A stretch of DNA of 64,000 nucleotides from CAIYOL01 sp964494805 (GCA_964494805.1 CAZBST010000004.1:163129-227128), one strand, 5' to 3'; numbered from the stretch's first letter, positions 25,487-34,002 are shown. Notes: a model not told the origin generated them from the letters alone. A program made the numbers and translations.

Positions 25487-25516
25487 CCTCCGTGCTCCTC
25501 AGGAGCAAGAACGGGG
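25487..25516 (+). promoter_or_regulatory. hairpin in the ribH leader
   Basis: CCTCCGT pairs with ACGGGGG (six of seven pairs) around an inner GCTCC-TCA-GGAGC stem. It does not match the FMN riboswitch core. It could be a small regulatory hairpin or a copy of the hairpin at 23743-23776. Confidence 0.3.
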
Positions 25517-25563
25517 GAGCCGTAGCTCTGTTGGATTAAGATTGTTTTTGGAGAAGCGAAACT

Positions 25564-26028
25564 ATGATTAAAGAAATAAAAGGTCGGGTCGCAGCCGGTA
25601 AAGGCAATTACGCTATTGTAGTCAGCAGGTTCAACGAATTTATAACCGCCAAGCTGCTTGCCGGTGCCATAGATTGTCTCAAACGTCATGGTGCTGCTGA
25701 CGAGCAAGTTTTTGTTGTCTGGGTGCCTGGCGCCTGCGAAATCACCGTCGCTGCAAAAAAGCTTGCGCAAAGCGGCAAATACGTTGCGGTCCTCTGCCTC
25801 GGTGCGGTCATACGCGGCCAAACATCCCACTGCGAGTATATCTCTCAAATGGTAGCACGAGGCATCGGGCAAATCAGCTATGATTCAACGGTTCCGGTAG
25901 TTTTCGCCGTCCTGACCTGTGATACTCTCGAACAGGCCGTCGAAAGGGCGGGCGCCAAAATGGGTAACGCAGGCACCGATGCAGCATTAACAGCTATGGA
26001 AACTGCGAACGTGCTCGAACAGATTTGA
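25564..26028 (+). CDS. ribH: 6,7-dimethyl-8-ribityllumazine synthase
   Basis: Penultimate riboflavin enzyme; condenses the ribitylaminouracil with dihydroxybutanone phosphate. The 154-residue length is typical and the subunits form pentamers or 60-mer shells. Motifs: VVSRFNEFIT near 20-29, WVPGACEITVAAKKLA, LGAVIRGQTSHCEYI (phosphate-binding Arg/His region), and FAVLTCDTLEQAVERAG with the GNAGTDAALTAME tail. TTGGAG precedes the ATG. It is first in ribH-nusB-parA, the common bacterial ribH-nusB pairing. No other rib gene is in the window. Confidence 0.96.
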   Translation: MIKEIKGRVAAGKGNYAIVVSRFNEFITAKLLAGAIDCLKRHGAADEQVFVVWVPGACEITVAAKKLAQSGKYVAVLCLGAVIRGQTSHCEYISQMVARGIGQISYDSTVPVVFAVLTCDTLEQAVERAGAKMGNAGTDAALTAMETANVLEQI

Positions 26029-26083
26029 GTCGTTCATTGACAATTTAACAATACCTAATAATCTACTAATAAGAGGCCGGAAG

Positions 26084-26491
26084 GTGGACAAAAGAACAAG
26101 GGCCAGAGAGCTGGCAATACAGGGACTATATCAACTCGACATACAGGGCCCAGACTTGCTCCCAAGATTAGCTGAGTTCTTTACGGAAAATGACTCTAAT
26201 CTTTTAGTACGCAAACTCGCTTCAGAATGGACGAAGGGAACGTGGGAAAATTTAGCTCTCTGTGACGAGTTCATAGCTGCCTCAACAATAAAATGGCGGT
26301 TGTCTCGGCTCTCGATTGTTGACAAGAGTATTTTGCGGCTGGCGGTTTACCAGTTGAAGTTCTGCCCTGATATCCCACCCAGAGTTGTGATAAACGAGGC
26401 TATTGAACTTGCCAAAAAGTTCAGCACCGATAAGTCTTCGGCGTTCGTTAACGGTGTGCTCGACGCCGTCTTAAAGAAAATAAAAAACTAA
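26084..26491 (+). CDS. nusB: transcription antitermination factor NusB
   Basis: RNA-binding factor that joins NusE (S10) at boxA to support rRNA transcription. The 135-residue all-helical product starts at a GTG (VDKRTRARELAIQGLYQLD) with GAGG ten bases upstream, and contains the family C-terminal segment VINEAIELAKKFSTDKSSAFVNGVLD. It lies 55 bases after ribH and 19 before the parA-like gene, so one transcript is likely. Confidence 0.94.
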   Translation: MDKRTRARELAIQGLYQLDIQGPDLLPRLAEFFTENDSNLLVRKLASEWTKGTWENLALCDEFIAASTIKWRLSRLSIVDKSILRLAVYQLKFCPDIPPRVVINEAIELAKKFSTDKSSAFVNGVLDAVLKKIKN

Positions 26492-26510
26492 AACGATTGA
26501 GGCTGATTGG

Positions 26511-27416
26511 TTGAAGGTAATTGCAGTATTAAACCAGAAAGGCGGAGTGGGAAAAACCACAACAGTGGTAAATATTGCCGCAGCCCTTGCCAGCATAGGG
26601 CTGAAGGCGGTCGTTCTTGACTTCGACCCTCAGGCACATTTGACTATACATCTCGGCGTAGAACCTGAAAAAGTCGGTTCGGGTTCATATAGACTCCTTA
26701 CGCAGTCAGCAAAATTTGAAGAAGAAATTTCGCTTGTACGGCCAAACCTTTGGCTGCTGCCTGCGAATATCAACCTTGTCGGCGCCGAAAGCGAGCTTGT
26801 AAGTGTTGTCGGAAGGGAAACCATCCTGCGGGAAGCGCTTGCTTCGGTTGAGGACAAATTTGATTATGTCTTTATCGATTGCCCACCTTCGCTTGGGCTG
26901 CTGACCTTGAACGCCCTCGCCGCCGCAGAAGAGGTCTTGATTCCGCTCCAGCCGCATTTCCTCGCCCTGCAAGGATTTGGAAAACTGCTGCAAACCGTTG
27001 AGCTTGTCAATAAAAGAATAAATCCTAATCTCAAAGTTAAATGGATTCTGCTGTGTATGTTCGACAGCCGCGCCTCTCTTCCGAACGAGGTCAAGGCCGA
27101 TATAGAGCAATTCCTGAGTAACGCTCGCACGACCAACTGCGCCTGGGCGGACGCTCGGGTCTTACCTGTCTACATCCGCAGAAACATCAAGCTCGCCGAG
27201 GCCCCAAGCTATGGCAAAACAATCTTCGAATATGAGCCTTCCTGCCACGGCGCCGAAGATTACAAAAAAGTCGCCGAACTAATCCACAACCAAATGCAGT
27301 CGTCGGTTGCCGCTACCTGCCCGATAAAAATTGTTGAAGTAGAGCAACAAGACACTCAAGCTTCCGCCGAAGCCGCACAAACAACAGCTTCCCGCCCCCC
27401 AGTTGAACCCAAATAA
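26511..27416 (+). CDS. ParA/Soj-family ATPase
   Basis: A 301-residue deviant Walker ATPase. The TTG start at 26511 has GAGG upstream. The P-loop is KGGVGKTTT near 10-18 with the signature Lys; Walker A' is LDFDPQAH; Walker B is YVFIDCPPSLGLLTLNAL. The last ~40 residues are a low-complexity tail rich in Ala, Thr and Gln. ParA proteins segregate DNA or position large complexes with a ParB-like partner. No parB or parS-like site is seen here, so cargo is unknown; the adjacent convergent gene is an E2-like protein. Confidence 0.88.
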   Translation: MKVIAVLNQKGGVGKTTTVVNIAAALASIGLKAVVLDFDPQAHLTIHLGVEPEKVGSGSYRLLTQSAKFEEEISLVRPNLWLLPANINLVGAESELVSVVGRETILREALASVEDKFDYVFIDCPPSLGLLTLNALAAAEEVLIPLQPHFLALQGFGKLLQTVELVNKRINPNLKVKWILLCMFDSRASLPNEVKADIEQFLSNARTTNCAWADARVLPVYIRRNIKLAEAPSYGKTIFEYEPSCHGAEDYKKVAELIHNQMQSSVAATCPIKIVEVEQQDTQASAEAAQTTASRPPVEPK

Positions 27417-27424
27417 CCCCTTTG

Positions 27425-28186
27425 TCAAACCAGTTCTTGTGGATTTTGTAATTGCTCGCAGATTGCGTTCAGAAACCCCGCCGCATAAATCTCATCTATG
27501 ACTCTGCGGTCAGCCGCCAGCGATAGACTCACCATTTTTCGCTCCGTTGGTTTTCCGTCTACAGGGACAATTTCTCTATTCACATTGCCTACTGCTAAAA
27601 CAGTGCTTGTCGGCGGCGGCACAATTGCCAAAAAAGAATCAATACCGTATGCGCCAAGATTACTTAACGCTATCGTCTCGCCTTCCATCTCCTCGAGGGT
27701 CAGCTTATTGTCGCGTCCCTTTTCAGTGAGCGTTTGCTCAAGTGAGGCAATCTCAGCCAGCGTTTTTTTGTCCGCATCCTTTATCACCGGAACAACAAGA
27801 CCCTGCGGAGCATTGACGGCAAAGCCGACATTGATTGAATCGGGTATTTTGATACTGTTCCCGTCAATCCTGCCGAGCATAAGTGGATTCCGCTTCGCCG
27901 CCAGCGCCAGCGCACGAACATAAAAAGCATCCGTCGTTATTCTGACGCCCAATGATTTACGCAGCTTCGGCCGAAGACCCATCAGTTTGGTTACATCCGC
28001 TTTCGACTCGATGTAAAAACAGGGCTTGCTCTGCTTCGATTGCAGCATCCTTTCGCCGATGAGCTTTTGGATTCGCGTCAGTAAGACGGTGGAGCTTCCC
28101 GCATCATCCAAAAATGAGTTTGTCTCTTCGTGGGACAAAATAAAATCCTTAAATGAACAAACCGGAATTATAGTAATTCTGTCCAA
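27425..28186 (-). CDS. E2 acyltransferase catalytic-domain homologue, His missing
   Basis: A 253-residue protein matching only the catalytic core of 2-oxoacid dehydrogenase E2 subunits: LTRIQKLIGERM near 35-46, NVGFAVNAPQGLVVPVIKDADKKTLAEI, and the C-terminal strand region. The lipoyl and E3-binding domains are absent. The active-site motif, normally DHRxxDG, reads DRRVIDE: the catalytic His is Arg and the Gly is Glu. The protein is therefore probably not an acyltransferase of the usual kind, though the trimeric fold may persist. It converges with the ParA-family gene and no E1 or E3 gene lies near. Confidence 0.75.
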   Translation of the reverse strand: MDRITIIPVCSFKDFILSHEETNSFLDDAGSSTVLLTRIQKLIGERMLQSKQSKPCFYIESKADVTKLMGLRPKLRKSLGVRITTDAFYVRALALAAKRNPLMLGRIDGNSIKIPDSINVGFAVNAPQGLVVPVIKDADKKTLAEIASLEQTLTEKGRDNKLTLEEMEGETIALSNLGAYGIDSFLAIVPPPTSTVLAVGNVNREIVPVDGKPTERKMVSLSLAADRRVIDEIYAAGFLNAICEQLQNPQELV

Positions 28187-28226
28187 ATCGTCAAGCTCGC
28201 CGCTGGCGGATTTAGTTCCGCTAGGA

Positions 28227-28232
28227 TATAAT
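28227..28232 (+). promoter_or_regulatory. possible -10 of a leaderless polX transcript
   Basis: TATAAT stands seven bases before the polX ATG, the spacing expected if transcription starts at the A of the start codon. No ribosome binding site is seen and the -35 region is poor. Confidence 0.35.
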
Positions 28233-28239
28233 CAGCTTT

Positions 28240-29967
28240 ATGAAAAACGCTGCTCTCAGCGAGCTTTTCGACCAGATGGCCGATATTATGGAAATCCTCG
28301 GCGAGGATAGATTCCGCATCAATGCCTACCGAAAAGTCGGCCGAATCATCGCTGATATGCCCACCGATATAGAAACTGTTTTAGCCGGCGGTGACTTGGC
28401 GAAAATACCCGGCATCGGAAAAGCAAGCCTCGCCAAGATTGAAGAGTTCGTAAAAACCGGCACAATTAAAGCTCACAAACAACTGCTCAAGAAAATCCCA
28501 CCAAAATTGCTGGAGCTACTTACTATACCCGGTGTAGGCCCCAAAGGCGTAAAAGCAATTTATGAAAAGCTGAAAGTGAAATCTATCTCAGACCTGAAAA
28601 AAGTGATTAAGTCCGGCTCTTTAGCCGAGCTACCTGGGTTCGGCGACAAAAAGGCTGCTGTAATCGCAAGGGGGATTGAATTCCTTGAAAAATCCACAGG
28701 CCGAATTCGACTCGACCAGGCTGTTGTTGCTGCGGATATTGTCACTGGTTTTCTTAAGAAGCTTCCCGGCATCGGCAAAATCCAGCCCGCCGGCTCGTTG
28801 CGTCGCCAGGCGGAAACTATCGGTGACGTTGATATCCTCGTTGCCGCTAAAAATGGCAAAAAGATAATAGACGCATTTACCAAAGCAGGTTTTGTGCAGG
28901 AAGTCCTTGCCGCCGGGCCGACTAAGGGTTCTGCAATTATCCGGGCGGAAACTGTGCCGGTTCACGTTGATGTCCGTGTTGTGCCGAAAGAAAGCTTCGG
29001 CGCCGCGGCTCAGTATTTCACCGGCTCGAAACAGCATAACGTGCGATTAAGAGAAATCGCCGTGAAAGCAAAGTTGAAATTGAACGAGTATGGCCTATTC
29101 AAGGCAAATAAAAGAATTGCAGGAGCAACTGAGGGAGAAATCTATAAAAAGCTCGGCTTGGGTTTTATCGACCCGTTATTACGCGAAGACCGCGGTGAAA
29201 TTGAAGCAGCAAAGACACACGCCTTACCCGAACTGATCGATTTCAAAGATATTAAAGGCGACCTTCACGTCCACACAAATGCTTCCGACGGCAGCACCGA
29301 TATTTCAGAAATGGCTCAGGCCGCAGCAGATTTAGGCTATAAATATATCTGTATCACGGACCATTCGAAATCTTCTGCAATCGCCAATGGTTTATCGAGC
29401 AGGCAGTTGGCTAATCAAATCAAAAAAATCCGCAAAATAAATGAAAAGATAAAAGGTATAATCATTTTCGCCGGAACCGAAGTGGACATTCTCGCTGACG
29501 GCTCATTGGATTTCGACAATAAGCTGCTTGCCGACCTCGATTTTGTGATTGCTTCGATTCATTCAGGTATGACCAGCCCTCGCGAAAAGGTAACCACCCG
29601 CACGTTAAAGGCGATGGACAACCCTTATGTAAGCTGCATCGCGCATCCTACAGGTCGGCTCATCGGCCAGCGCGAACCAATGGATATCGATATGGCCGCT
29701 GTAATCAGGCACGCTGCCCAGACCCACACCGCTTTGGAGGTGAACGCAAACCCGTGGCGTTTGGACCTTAAAGATGTCCACTGCAAAATGGCAGTTGAAG
29801 CGCAGGTTATGCTGGTCATCGGAACAGATGCTCACAGCACTGCAGGGCTTGCCTTGATGGGCTACGGAGTAGCAACCGCAGCTCGCGGCTGGGCAACGAA
29901 AGCAAACGTATTAAACTCTCTCACCGCCTTAAAAATAAAAGATTTTGTCAAAACTAAAAGGCCGTAG
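28240..29967 (+). CDS. polX: DNA polymerase X family (PolX) with PHP domain
   Basis: A 575-residue repair polymerase. Order: helix-hairpin-helix 8-kDa-like region (IPGIGKASLAKIEEFV near 52, IPGVGPKGVKAIYEKL near 92), palm domain with catalytic GDVDILV near 197 and third Asp in HVDVRVV, and a C-terminal PHP phosphoesterase starting GDLHVHTNASDGSTD near 346, with ICITDHSKS and a late GTDAHS motif supplying metal ligands. Bacterial PolX enzymes fill short gaps in base-excision repair and the PHP part gives 3'-5' exonuclease activity. It is first of a four-gene operon; the next gene starts 10 bases after its stop. Confidence 0.95.
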   Translation: MKNAALSELFDQMADIMEILGEDRFRINAYRKVGRIIADMPTDIETVLAGGDLAKIPGIGKASLAKIEEFVKTGTIKAHKQLLKKIPPKLLELLTIPGVGPKGVKAIYEKLKVKSISDLKKVIKSGSLAELPGFGDKKAAVIARGIEFLEKSTGRIRLDQAVVAADIVTGFLKKLPGIGKIQPAGSLRRQAETIGDVDILVAAKNGKKIIDAFTKAGFVQEVLAAGPTKGSAIIRAETVPVHVDVRVVPKESFGAAAQYFTGSKQHNVRLREIAVKAKLKLNEYGLFKANKRIAGATEGEIYKKLGLGFIDPLLREDRGEIEAAKTHALPELIDFKDIKGDLHVHTNASDGSTDISEMAQAAADLGYKYICITDHSKSSAIANGLSSRQLANQIKKIRKINEKIKGIIIFAGTEVDILADGSLDFDNKLLADLDFVIASIHSGMTSPREKVTTRTLKAMDNPYVSCIAHPTGRLIGQREPMDIDMAAVIRHAAQTHTALEVNANPWRLDLKDVHCKMAVEAQVMLVIGTDAHSTAGLALMGYGVATAARGWATKANVLNSLTALKIKDFVKTKRP

Positions 29968-29976
29968 TTTGCGTTT

Positions 29977-30540
29977 GTGAAATCTAAATCAGCCAAAATC
30001 CTGTTAACAGGTCTGCCTGGTTGCGGCAAAACGACCGCTGTTATAAAAATAATCTCTGCTCTCAACGCCGACAAAGTAGCAGGTTTTTACACGCAGGAGA
30101 TTCGTGAAGATAATACCCGCAAAGGTTTTAGCTGGACCCGCCTCGATGGTGCTACCGGCATTCTCGCCCACGTGAACATTGAGTCTTCCCACAAAGTCAG
30201 AAAATACGGCATAGATGTTTCTGGATTTGAAAAGTCTGTGGTGCCAATCTTGGATATTGATTGCAGCAACGCAGAATTATTTATTATTGACGAAATTGGC
30301 AAAATGGAGTGCTTCTCAAAAAAGTTTGTTGCAGCAGTCCGCCGGCTCTTCGCATCCGAAAGGTCAGTATTGGCTACTGTGGCACGAAAGGGGAGTGGGC
30401 TTATTTCTGAAGTAAAGAGGTATCCGGATGCGAAACTATTTAACTTGACAGCGCAAAATCGTGACAAAACAATCGCTAAAATTTTGCAAGTCTTTATAGA
30501 ATTAGGAATTAATAATGAGCAGGTTAATAAATCTTCCTAA
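29977..30540 (+). CDS. THEP1-type nucleoside-triphosphatase
   Basis: A 187-residue P-loop NTPase from a GTG start. Walker A is GLPGCGKTTAV near 13-23; Walker B is LFIIDEIGKMECFS near 106-119, a segment characteristic of the THEP1 (NTPase_1) family; a conserved VLATVARKG follows. Family members hydrolyse several NTPs slowly; the biological role is unsettled. It overlaps the nitroreductase gene by 26 bases. Confidence 0.88.
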   Translation: MKSKSAKILLTGLPGCGKTTAVIKIISALNADKVAGFYTQEIREDNTRKGFSWTRLDGATGILAHVNIESSHKVRKYGIDVSGFEKSVVPILDIDCSNAELFIIDEIGKMECFSKKFVAAVRRLFASERSVLATVARKGSGLISEVKRYPDAKLFNLTAQNRDKTIAKILQVFIELGINNEQVNKSS

Positions 30541-31099
30541 GCCGAAGCAGGATGGTTCGATGTTACTGGAAAAAGTCATAGCTGCACGGCGGTCAAGGCG
30601 GAACTTTTCACCAAAATCTCTTACACTTGAACAAATCAGCCAATTATGCTGGGCAGCACAGGGACAAGAAGCTGGCGGCAGGTATCGCACAACTCCTTCA
30701 GCCGGAGCAACTTATCCGCTTGAGCTTTTTATCGTAACCGGCGATGGTTTGTTTCACTATTTGCCCGCTGGACATTCGCTTAAGAAACTCACCGAGCTGG
30801 ATTTGAGAAACGACCTTGCCGTGGCCGCCTGGGGACAGGAATTTATTGAGGCGGCGCCGCTAACGCTTGTCTTTGCTGCCGAATTTAGCAGAACAACAAA
30901 TCACTACGGCAAGCGAGGCATCCGTTATGTCTATATGGAAGCAGGTCACGCTGCCCAGAACATCCATCTCCAGGCAGAAGCTTTAGGTCTCAGCTCTGTC
31001 GCAGTCGGGGCTTTCGATGATTCCTCCATCAGCAAAGTTCTGTTGTTGCCAAAAAACCTTGAACCTGTATATATGGTAACAGTGGGTTATTGCCGATGA
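30515..31099 (+). CDS. SagB-type nitroreductase family oxidoreductase
   Basis: A 194-residue FMN-dependent oxidoreductase fold. RRSRRNFSPKSLTLEQISQLCWAAQG near 26-51 binds FMN phosphate; TTPSAGATYPLELFIV near 60-75 and the C-terminal EALGLSSVAVGAFDD segment are typical of the SagB-like subgroup, whose peptide-modifying members oxidise azolines. No precursor peptide or cyclodehydratase is present, so a stand-alone reductase or dehydrogenase is likelier. Overlaps on both sides (THEP1-type gene, rtcA) show tight translational coupling. Confidence 0.85.
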   Translation: MSRLINLPKPKQDGSMLLEKVIAARRSRRNFSPKSLTLEQISQLCWAAQGQEAGGRYRTTPSAGATYPLELFIVTGDGLFHYLPAGHSLKKLTELDLRNDLAVAAWGQEFIEAAPLTLVFAAEFSRTTNHYGKRGIRYVYMEAGHAAQNIHLQAEALGLSSVAVGAFDDSSISKVLLLPKNLEPVYMVTVGYCR

Positions 31100-32133
31100 G
31101 TAATAGGGAGATTATTTCAATTGATGGCAGCACTGGCGAAGGGGGAGGCCAAATACTGCGAACGAGTCTGGCTTTATCCTGTATAACCGGCAAGGGCTTG
31201 CACATCGAAAACATCCGTGCCGCACGTCGCAATCCAGGCCTGGCAAAGCAGCATCTAAGCTGTGTCCACGCTGCCTGCCAAATCTGCAACGGCGCCTGTC
31301 ACGGAGCTGTCCTTCGCTCGAAAGTATTGGATTTTCAATCCGGGCCTGTGCAAAACGGCGACTTCTATTTCGACATTGGCTCCGCCGGTTCTGCATCGCT
31401 GGTCGTCCAAACTGTTTTGCCAGCTTTGTTTTTAGCAGACAAACTTTCGACCGTTACCGTTACCGGCGGAACTCACAATCCCTTGTCCCCGCCGTTTGAT
31501 TTTCTTTCCGAGACCTTCCTGCTGGCTGTCGAAGCCGCCGGTTTCCACGGCAGTTGCGAACTCGTAAAACACGGCTTCTTTCCTGCAGGCGGTGGAAAAA
31601 TCACTTTTAATATTCAGCCCCGGCAAGAAAACACACGCAAAACAATCAACTTCTGCACCCCGGCTGATAAACCTCAAATCTCCGCCCGCATATATACTGC
31701 AAAACTTCCTGAAAATATCGCCCGCAGGCAGCACGAACTTCTGCTCCAAAGCAAGCTGGATTTCAAAAACATCGAACACATTGAGGTAACCGATTCCGAT
31801 GGCCCCGGAAATTGCGTGATGATTCGGCTTTGCAGCAGTAATCGCATAACGGTATTTACCGCATTTGGGCAGCGAGGCAAACCATCGCATAAGGTAATTA
31901 GTGAAGTTGTTGATTTGGCTAAGGATTTTTTAGATAGCAGAGCTGCTGTTGACCGGTTTCTCGCTGACCAGCTTCTAATCTATATGGCCATCTCGAAAGG
32001 TGGCTGTTTCACAACCAACCAGCTTACCGCCCACCTTACAACAAATATGGAAATAATAAAAAAGTTCCTTAATATTAATTTCCGCGTGTATAAGCAGGAT
32101 GAAAACTACAAAATCTCGTGCTATCCTGCCTAA
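31096..32133 (+). CDS. rtcA: RNA 3'-terminal phosphate cyclase
   Basis: Converts RNA 3'-phosphates to 2',3'-cyclic phosphates with ATP. The ATG at 31096 overlaps the nitroreductase stop (ATGA) and gives MSNREIISIDGSTGEGGGQILRTS, the family opening; GSAGSASLVVQTVLPALF and the HGFFPAGGG motif near 163-171 follow. The catalytic His region near the C-terminus reads SHKVISEV and DQLLIYMA. The length (345) is normal. Its usual partners rtcB/rtcR are not in view. The coupling with PolX suggests an operon for nucleic-acid end processing, which is an inference. Confidence 0.94.
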   Translation: MSNREIISIDGSTGEGGGQILRTSLALSCITGKGLHIENIRAARRNPGLAKQHLSCVHAACQICNGACHGAVLRSKVLDFQSGPVQNGDFYFDIGSAGSASLVVQTVLPALFLADKLSTVTVTGGTHNPLSPPFDFLSETFLLAVEAAGFHGSCELVKHGFFPAGGGKITFNIQPRQENTRKTINFCTPADKPQISARIYTAKLPENIARRQHELLLQSKLDFKNIEHIEVTDSDGPGNCVMIRLCSSNRITVFTAFGQRGKPSHKVISEVVDLAKDFLDSRAAVDRFLADQLLIYMAISKGGCFTTNQLTAHLTTNMEIIKKFLNINFRVYKQDENYKISCYPA

Positions 32134-32154
32134 GAAAGATATAAGATTGGCTAA

Positions 32155-32228
32155 TGGGCGATACAGGGTTCGAACCTGTGACCTCACGGGTGTGATCCGT
32201 GCGCTCTAACCAACTGAGCCAATCGCCC
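32155..32228 (-). tRNA. tRNA-Val (anticodon CAC)
   Basis: A 74-nt cloverleaf: acceptor stem GGGCGAT/ATCGCCC, D-arm GGCTCAGTTGGTTAGAGC, anticodon stem CACGG/CCGTG with loop ATCACAC (anticodon CAC), T-arm ACAGGTTCGAACCCTGT. CCA is not encoded. It faces rtcA and follows it within 22 bases. Confidence 0.95.
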
Positions 32229-32274
32229 CAAGTCCGAATATATTAAAGCATTTACCGGTGCTGTTTGTCAAGTT

Positions 32275-32694
32275 CTAATCGACATCCTGCTCCGTAGCGA
32301 CAAAGTTAATCCGGCCGAGCTTGACTCCCTTTATGCTGAGTATATTTTCCGCCGTTTTTTTAATTTCACCCACGCGTCCCCGCAGCACAACTACCTCCAA
32401 GCACTCGTGCTCGTCCAAGTGAATGTGCATTGCGGAAATCGTTTGCAGAAGATGTGAATGTTGCAGGCCCGTTAGTCTTTCCATTAGCTTCGTCGAATGA
32501 TGGTCGTAAACCAGAATTACCGCAGCGACCGCTTTAGTTTTCGGGTCGCCCACTTGCTCATCACTTAGCTGCTTACGCACAAGGTCGCGTATGGCCTCCG
32601 ACCGGCTCTGATAACCCTGTCTGGCAATCAGCTTGTCGAACTTCGCAAGCAGTTCCTTCTCTAACGAAACCCCTATGCGCTCAACTTGACTCAT
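32275..32694 (-). CDS. nikR: nickel-responsive regulator NikR
   Basis: A 139-residue ribbon-helix-helix plus ACT-type metal sensor. The DNA-binding part is RIGVSLEKELLAKFDKLI…YQSRSEAIRDLVR (residues 6-40). The C-terminal domain carries the nickel ligands in the pattern HSHLLQTISAMHIHLDEHECLEV near 87-110 (His, HxH and Cys). Family role: repress nickel import when nickel is plentiful. The ECF nickel transporter genes 2.6 kb downstream on the other strand are natural targets. AGGAG precedes the ATG, and a near-perfect palindrome lies just upstream. Confidence 0.95.
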   Translation of the reverse strand: MSQVERIGVSLEKELLAKFDKLIARQGYQSRSEAIRDLVRKQLSDEQVGDPKTKAVAAVILVYDHHSTKLMERLTGLQHSHLLQTISAMHIHLDEHECLEVVVLRGRVGEIKKTAENILSIKGVKLGRINFVATEQDVD

Positions 32695-32705
32695 CCTTTG
32701 TTCTC

Positions 32706-32720
32706 CTGTAACGGTAACAG
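32706..32720. promoter_or_regulatory. 15-bp near-palindrome upstream of nikR
   Basis: CTGTAACGGTAACAG matches itself in six of seven base pairs around a central G. It overlaps the leader just before the nikR ribosome binding site. Known NikR operators have longer spacers, so autoregulation through this site is speculative. Confidence 0.3.
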
Positions 32721-32897
32721 AACCAGTATGCCGGCTTTTGGCCGGTTGAGGGCTATTTTACTCGATTAAAAAATTTTTTGAAAGAATCAAATTTTCTTAT
32801 TGGCGCGGTAGCACGATTTTTATATTCTTATGCGCAGATGCAAGCCCTCGGATGGCTTGAACGTATCATTAACAATGTATTTTTGGAGGAACTGATT

Positions 32898-33923
32898 ATG
32901 AACAGAATTATGGTTTTGGTGGCGGCAATGTTGCTCTTTTTCGCTGCCGCGGTAAGAGGTGATGAGCCAACCGTTGCTGAAGTTACTCACTGGCAGCTTC
33001 AGGCAGTCGATGAAGATGGCGTCGGGATATATAACCCCTACGACAACACGGACAAGGTCATCATCACCGGAATTGTCCTTAATAACCCCGAGGAGATGCT
33101 TGATCCCACCCCAAGTACGGTTGGTATAGGTGGCCAGTGGCAGATTTATATCCAGGGCGAAGGCGATGACCACGCCGGCACTGCCGTTTTTCTGGCACAA
33201 AATTACTCCGTGGCGGGTGGTTCAGGGAACTATACCGATGAACAGTTACTTTCCGAGCTATATCTTGTAAACCACGACCCCAATACCGGCTACACATTTG
33301 CCGCCGGCGACAGAGTAAAAGTAACCGGCTGGTACAAATTCTATAAGGGCAAGATGAACGTCAATGAGAAACATCAGATTGAGCCAATGTATGACCTCGA
33401 CATAGAACTGGTGACCCCGGCGGTCGGACTGCCTCAATCGGAAACTATCACCCTCGATATGGTAAAGGATGGCAACGACCAGTACATCTTCGACCAGACC
33501 AGACTAACCGGCTGTGAGTACTATCAGGCAAGATTAGTGCGGGTTAACGATGTCAACATAGTTGACTCCTGCAACTGGGTGCCGGATGGGACTGTTACAG
33601 TCAAAGACGCAAATGGCCTTACATTTCCCGTAAAACTTGGAATAGGTGATGGTTTTACAAGATTCGATTGTCCCACCGGCCAAATCGACGTCATCGCGAT
33701 TTTCGACCAGGAAAGTTCCGGATATATGGTCTGCAAAGATGGATACCGCCTCTGGGTGCCTGATTATGACGGCAACGGCTTGGTGTTAACCGACCGCGGG
33801 CACGAAAGAGGCAATCTGCCGGGTGATATCAACACGGACTACATAGTTGACTTTTATGACTTTGCCGAACTTGCAGGTAACTGGCTCCAGCAAAGGGCCG
33901 GCCTGAGTTGTTGTGGCGAATAG
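32898..33923 (+). CDS. exported protein with dockerin-like C-terminus
   Basis: The ATG at 32898 follows GGAGG and gives 341 residues. Residues 1-21 form a signal peptide (MNRIMVLVAAMLLFFAAAVRG). The body is beta-rich and has repeated short-strand motifs (VIITGIVLNNPEE, GDRVKVTGWYKFYKGKMNV, ARLVRVNDVNIVD) suggesting OB-like or DUF5689-like modules; this assignment is uncertain. The C-terminus GDINTDYIVDFYDFAELAGNW is a single Ca2+-binding dockerin-like repeat, of the kind that tags many secreted planctomycetal proteins. It sits between nikR and the nickel genes without obvious link to metals. Confidence 0.7.
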   Translation: MNRIMVLVAAMLLFFAAAVRGDEPTVAEVTHWQLQAVDEDGVGIYNPYDNTDKVIITGIVLNNPEEMLDPTPSTVGIGGQWQIYIQGEGDDHAGTAVFLAQNYSVAGGSGNYTDEQLLSELYLVNHDPNTGYTFAAGDRVKVTGWYKFYKGKMNVNEKHQIEPMYDLDIELVTPAVGLPQSETITLDMVKDGNDQYIFDQTRLTGCEYYQARLVRVNDVNIVDSCNWVPDGTVTVKDANGLTFPVKLGIGDGFTRFDCPTGQIDVIAIFDQESSGYMVCKDGYRLWVPDYDGNGLVLTDRGHERGNLPGDINTDYIVDFYDFAELAGNWLQQRAGLSCCGE

Positions 33924-34002
33924 TCCGTTATAGAACTTGCAGGAGTTTGACGCAGTGACAGGGCGGCTTCCAGCCACCGATTGCAGTAGTTTGTTTTGAA
34001 CG

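Noticed and set aside
25378..25563. FMN riboswitch upstream of ribH
   Set aside because: The conserved AGGGGGCAG and related core segments are absent; only a simple hairpin is seen.
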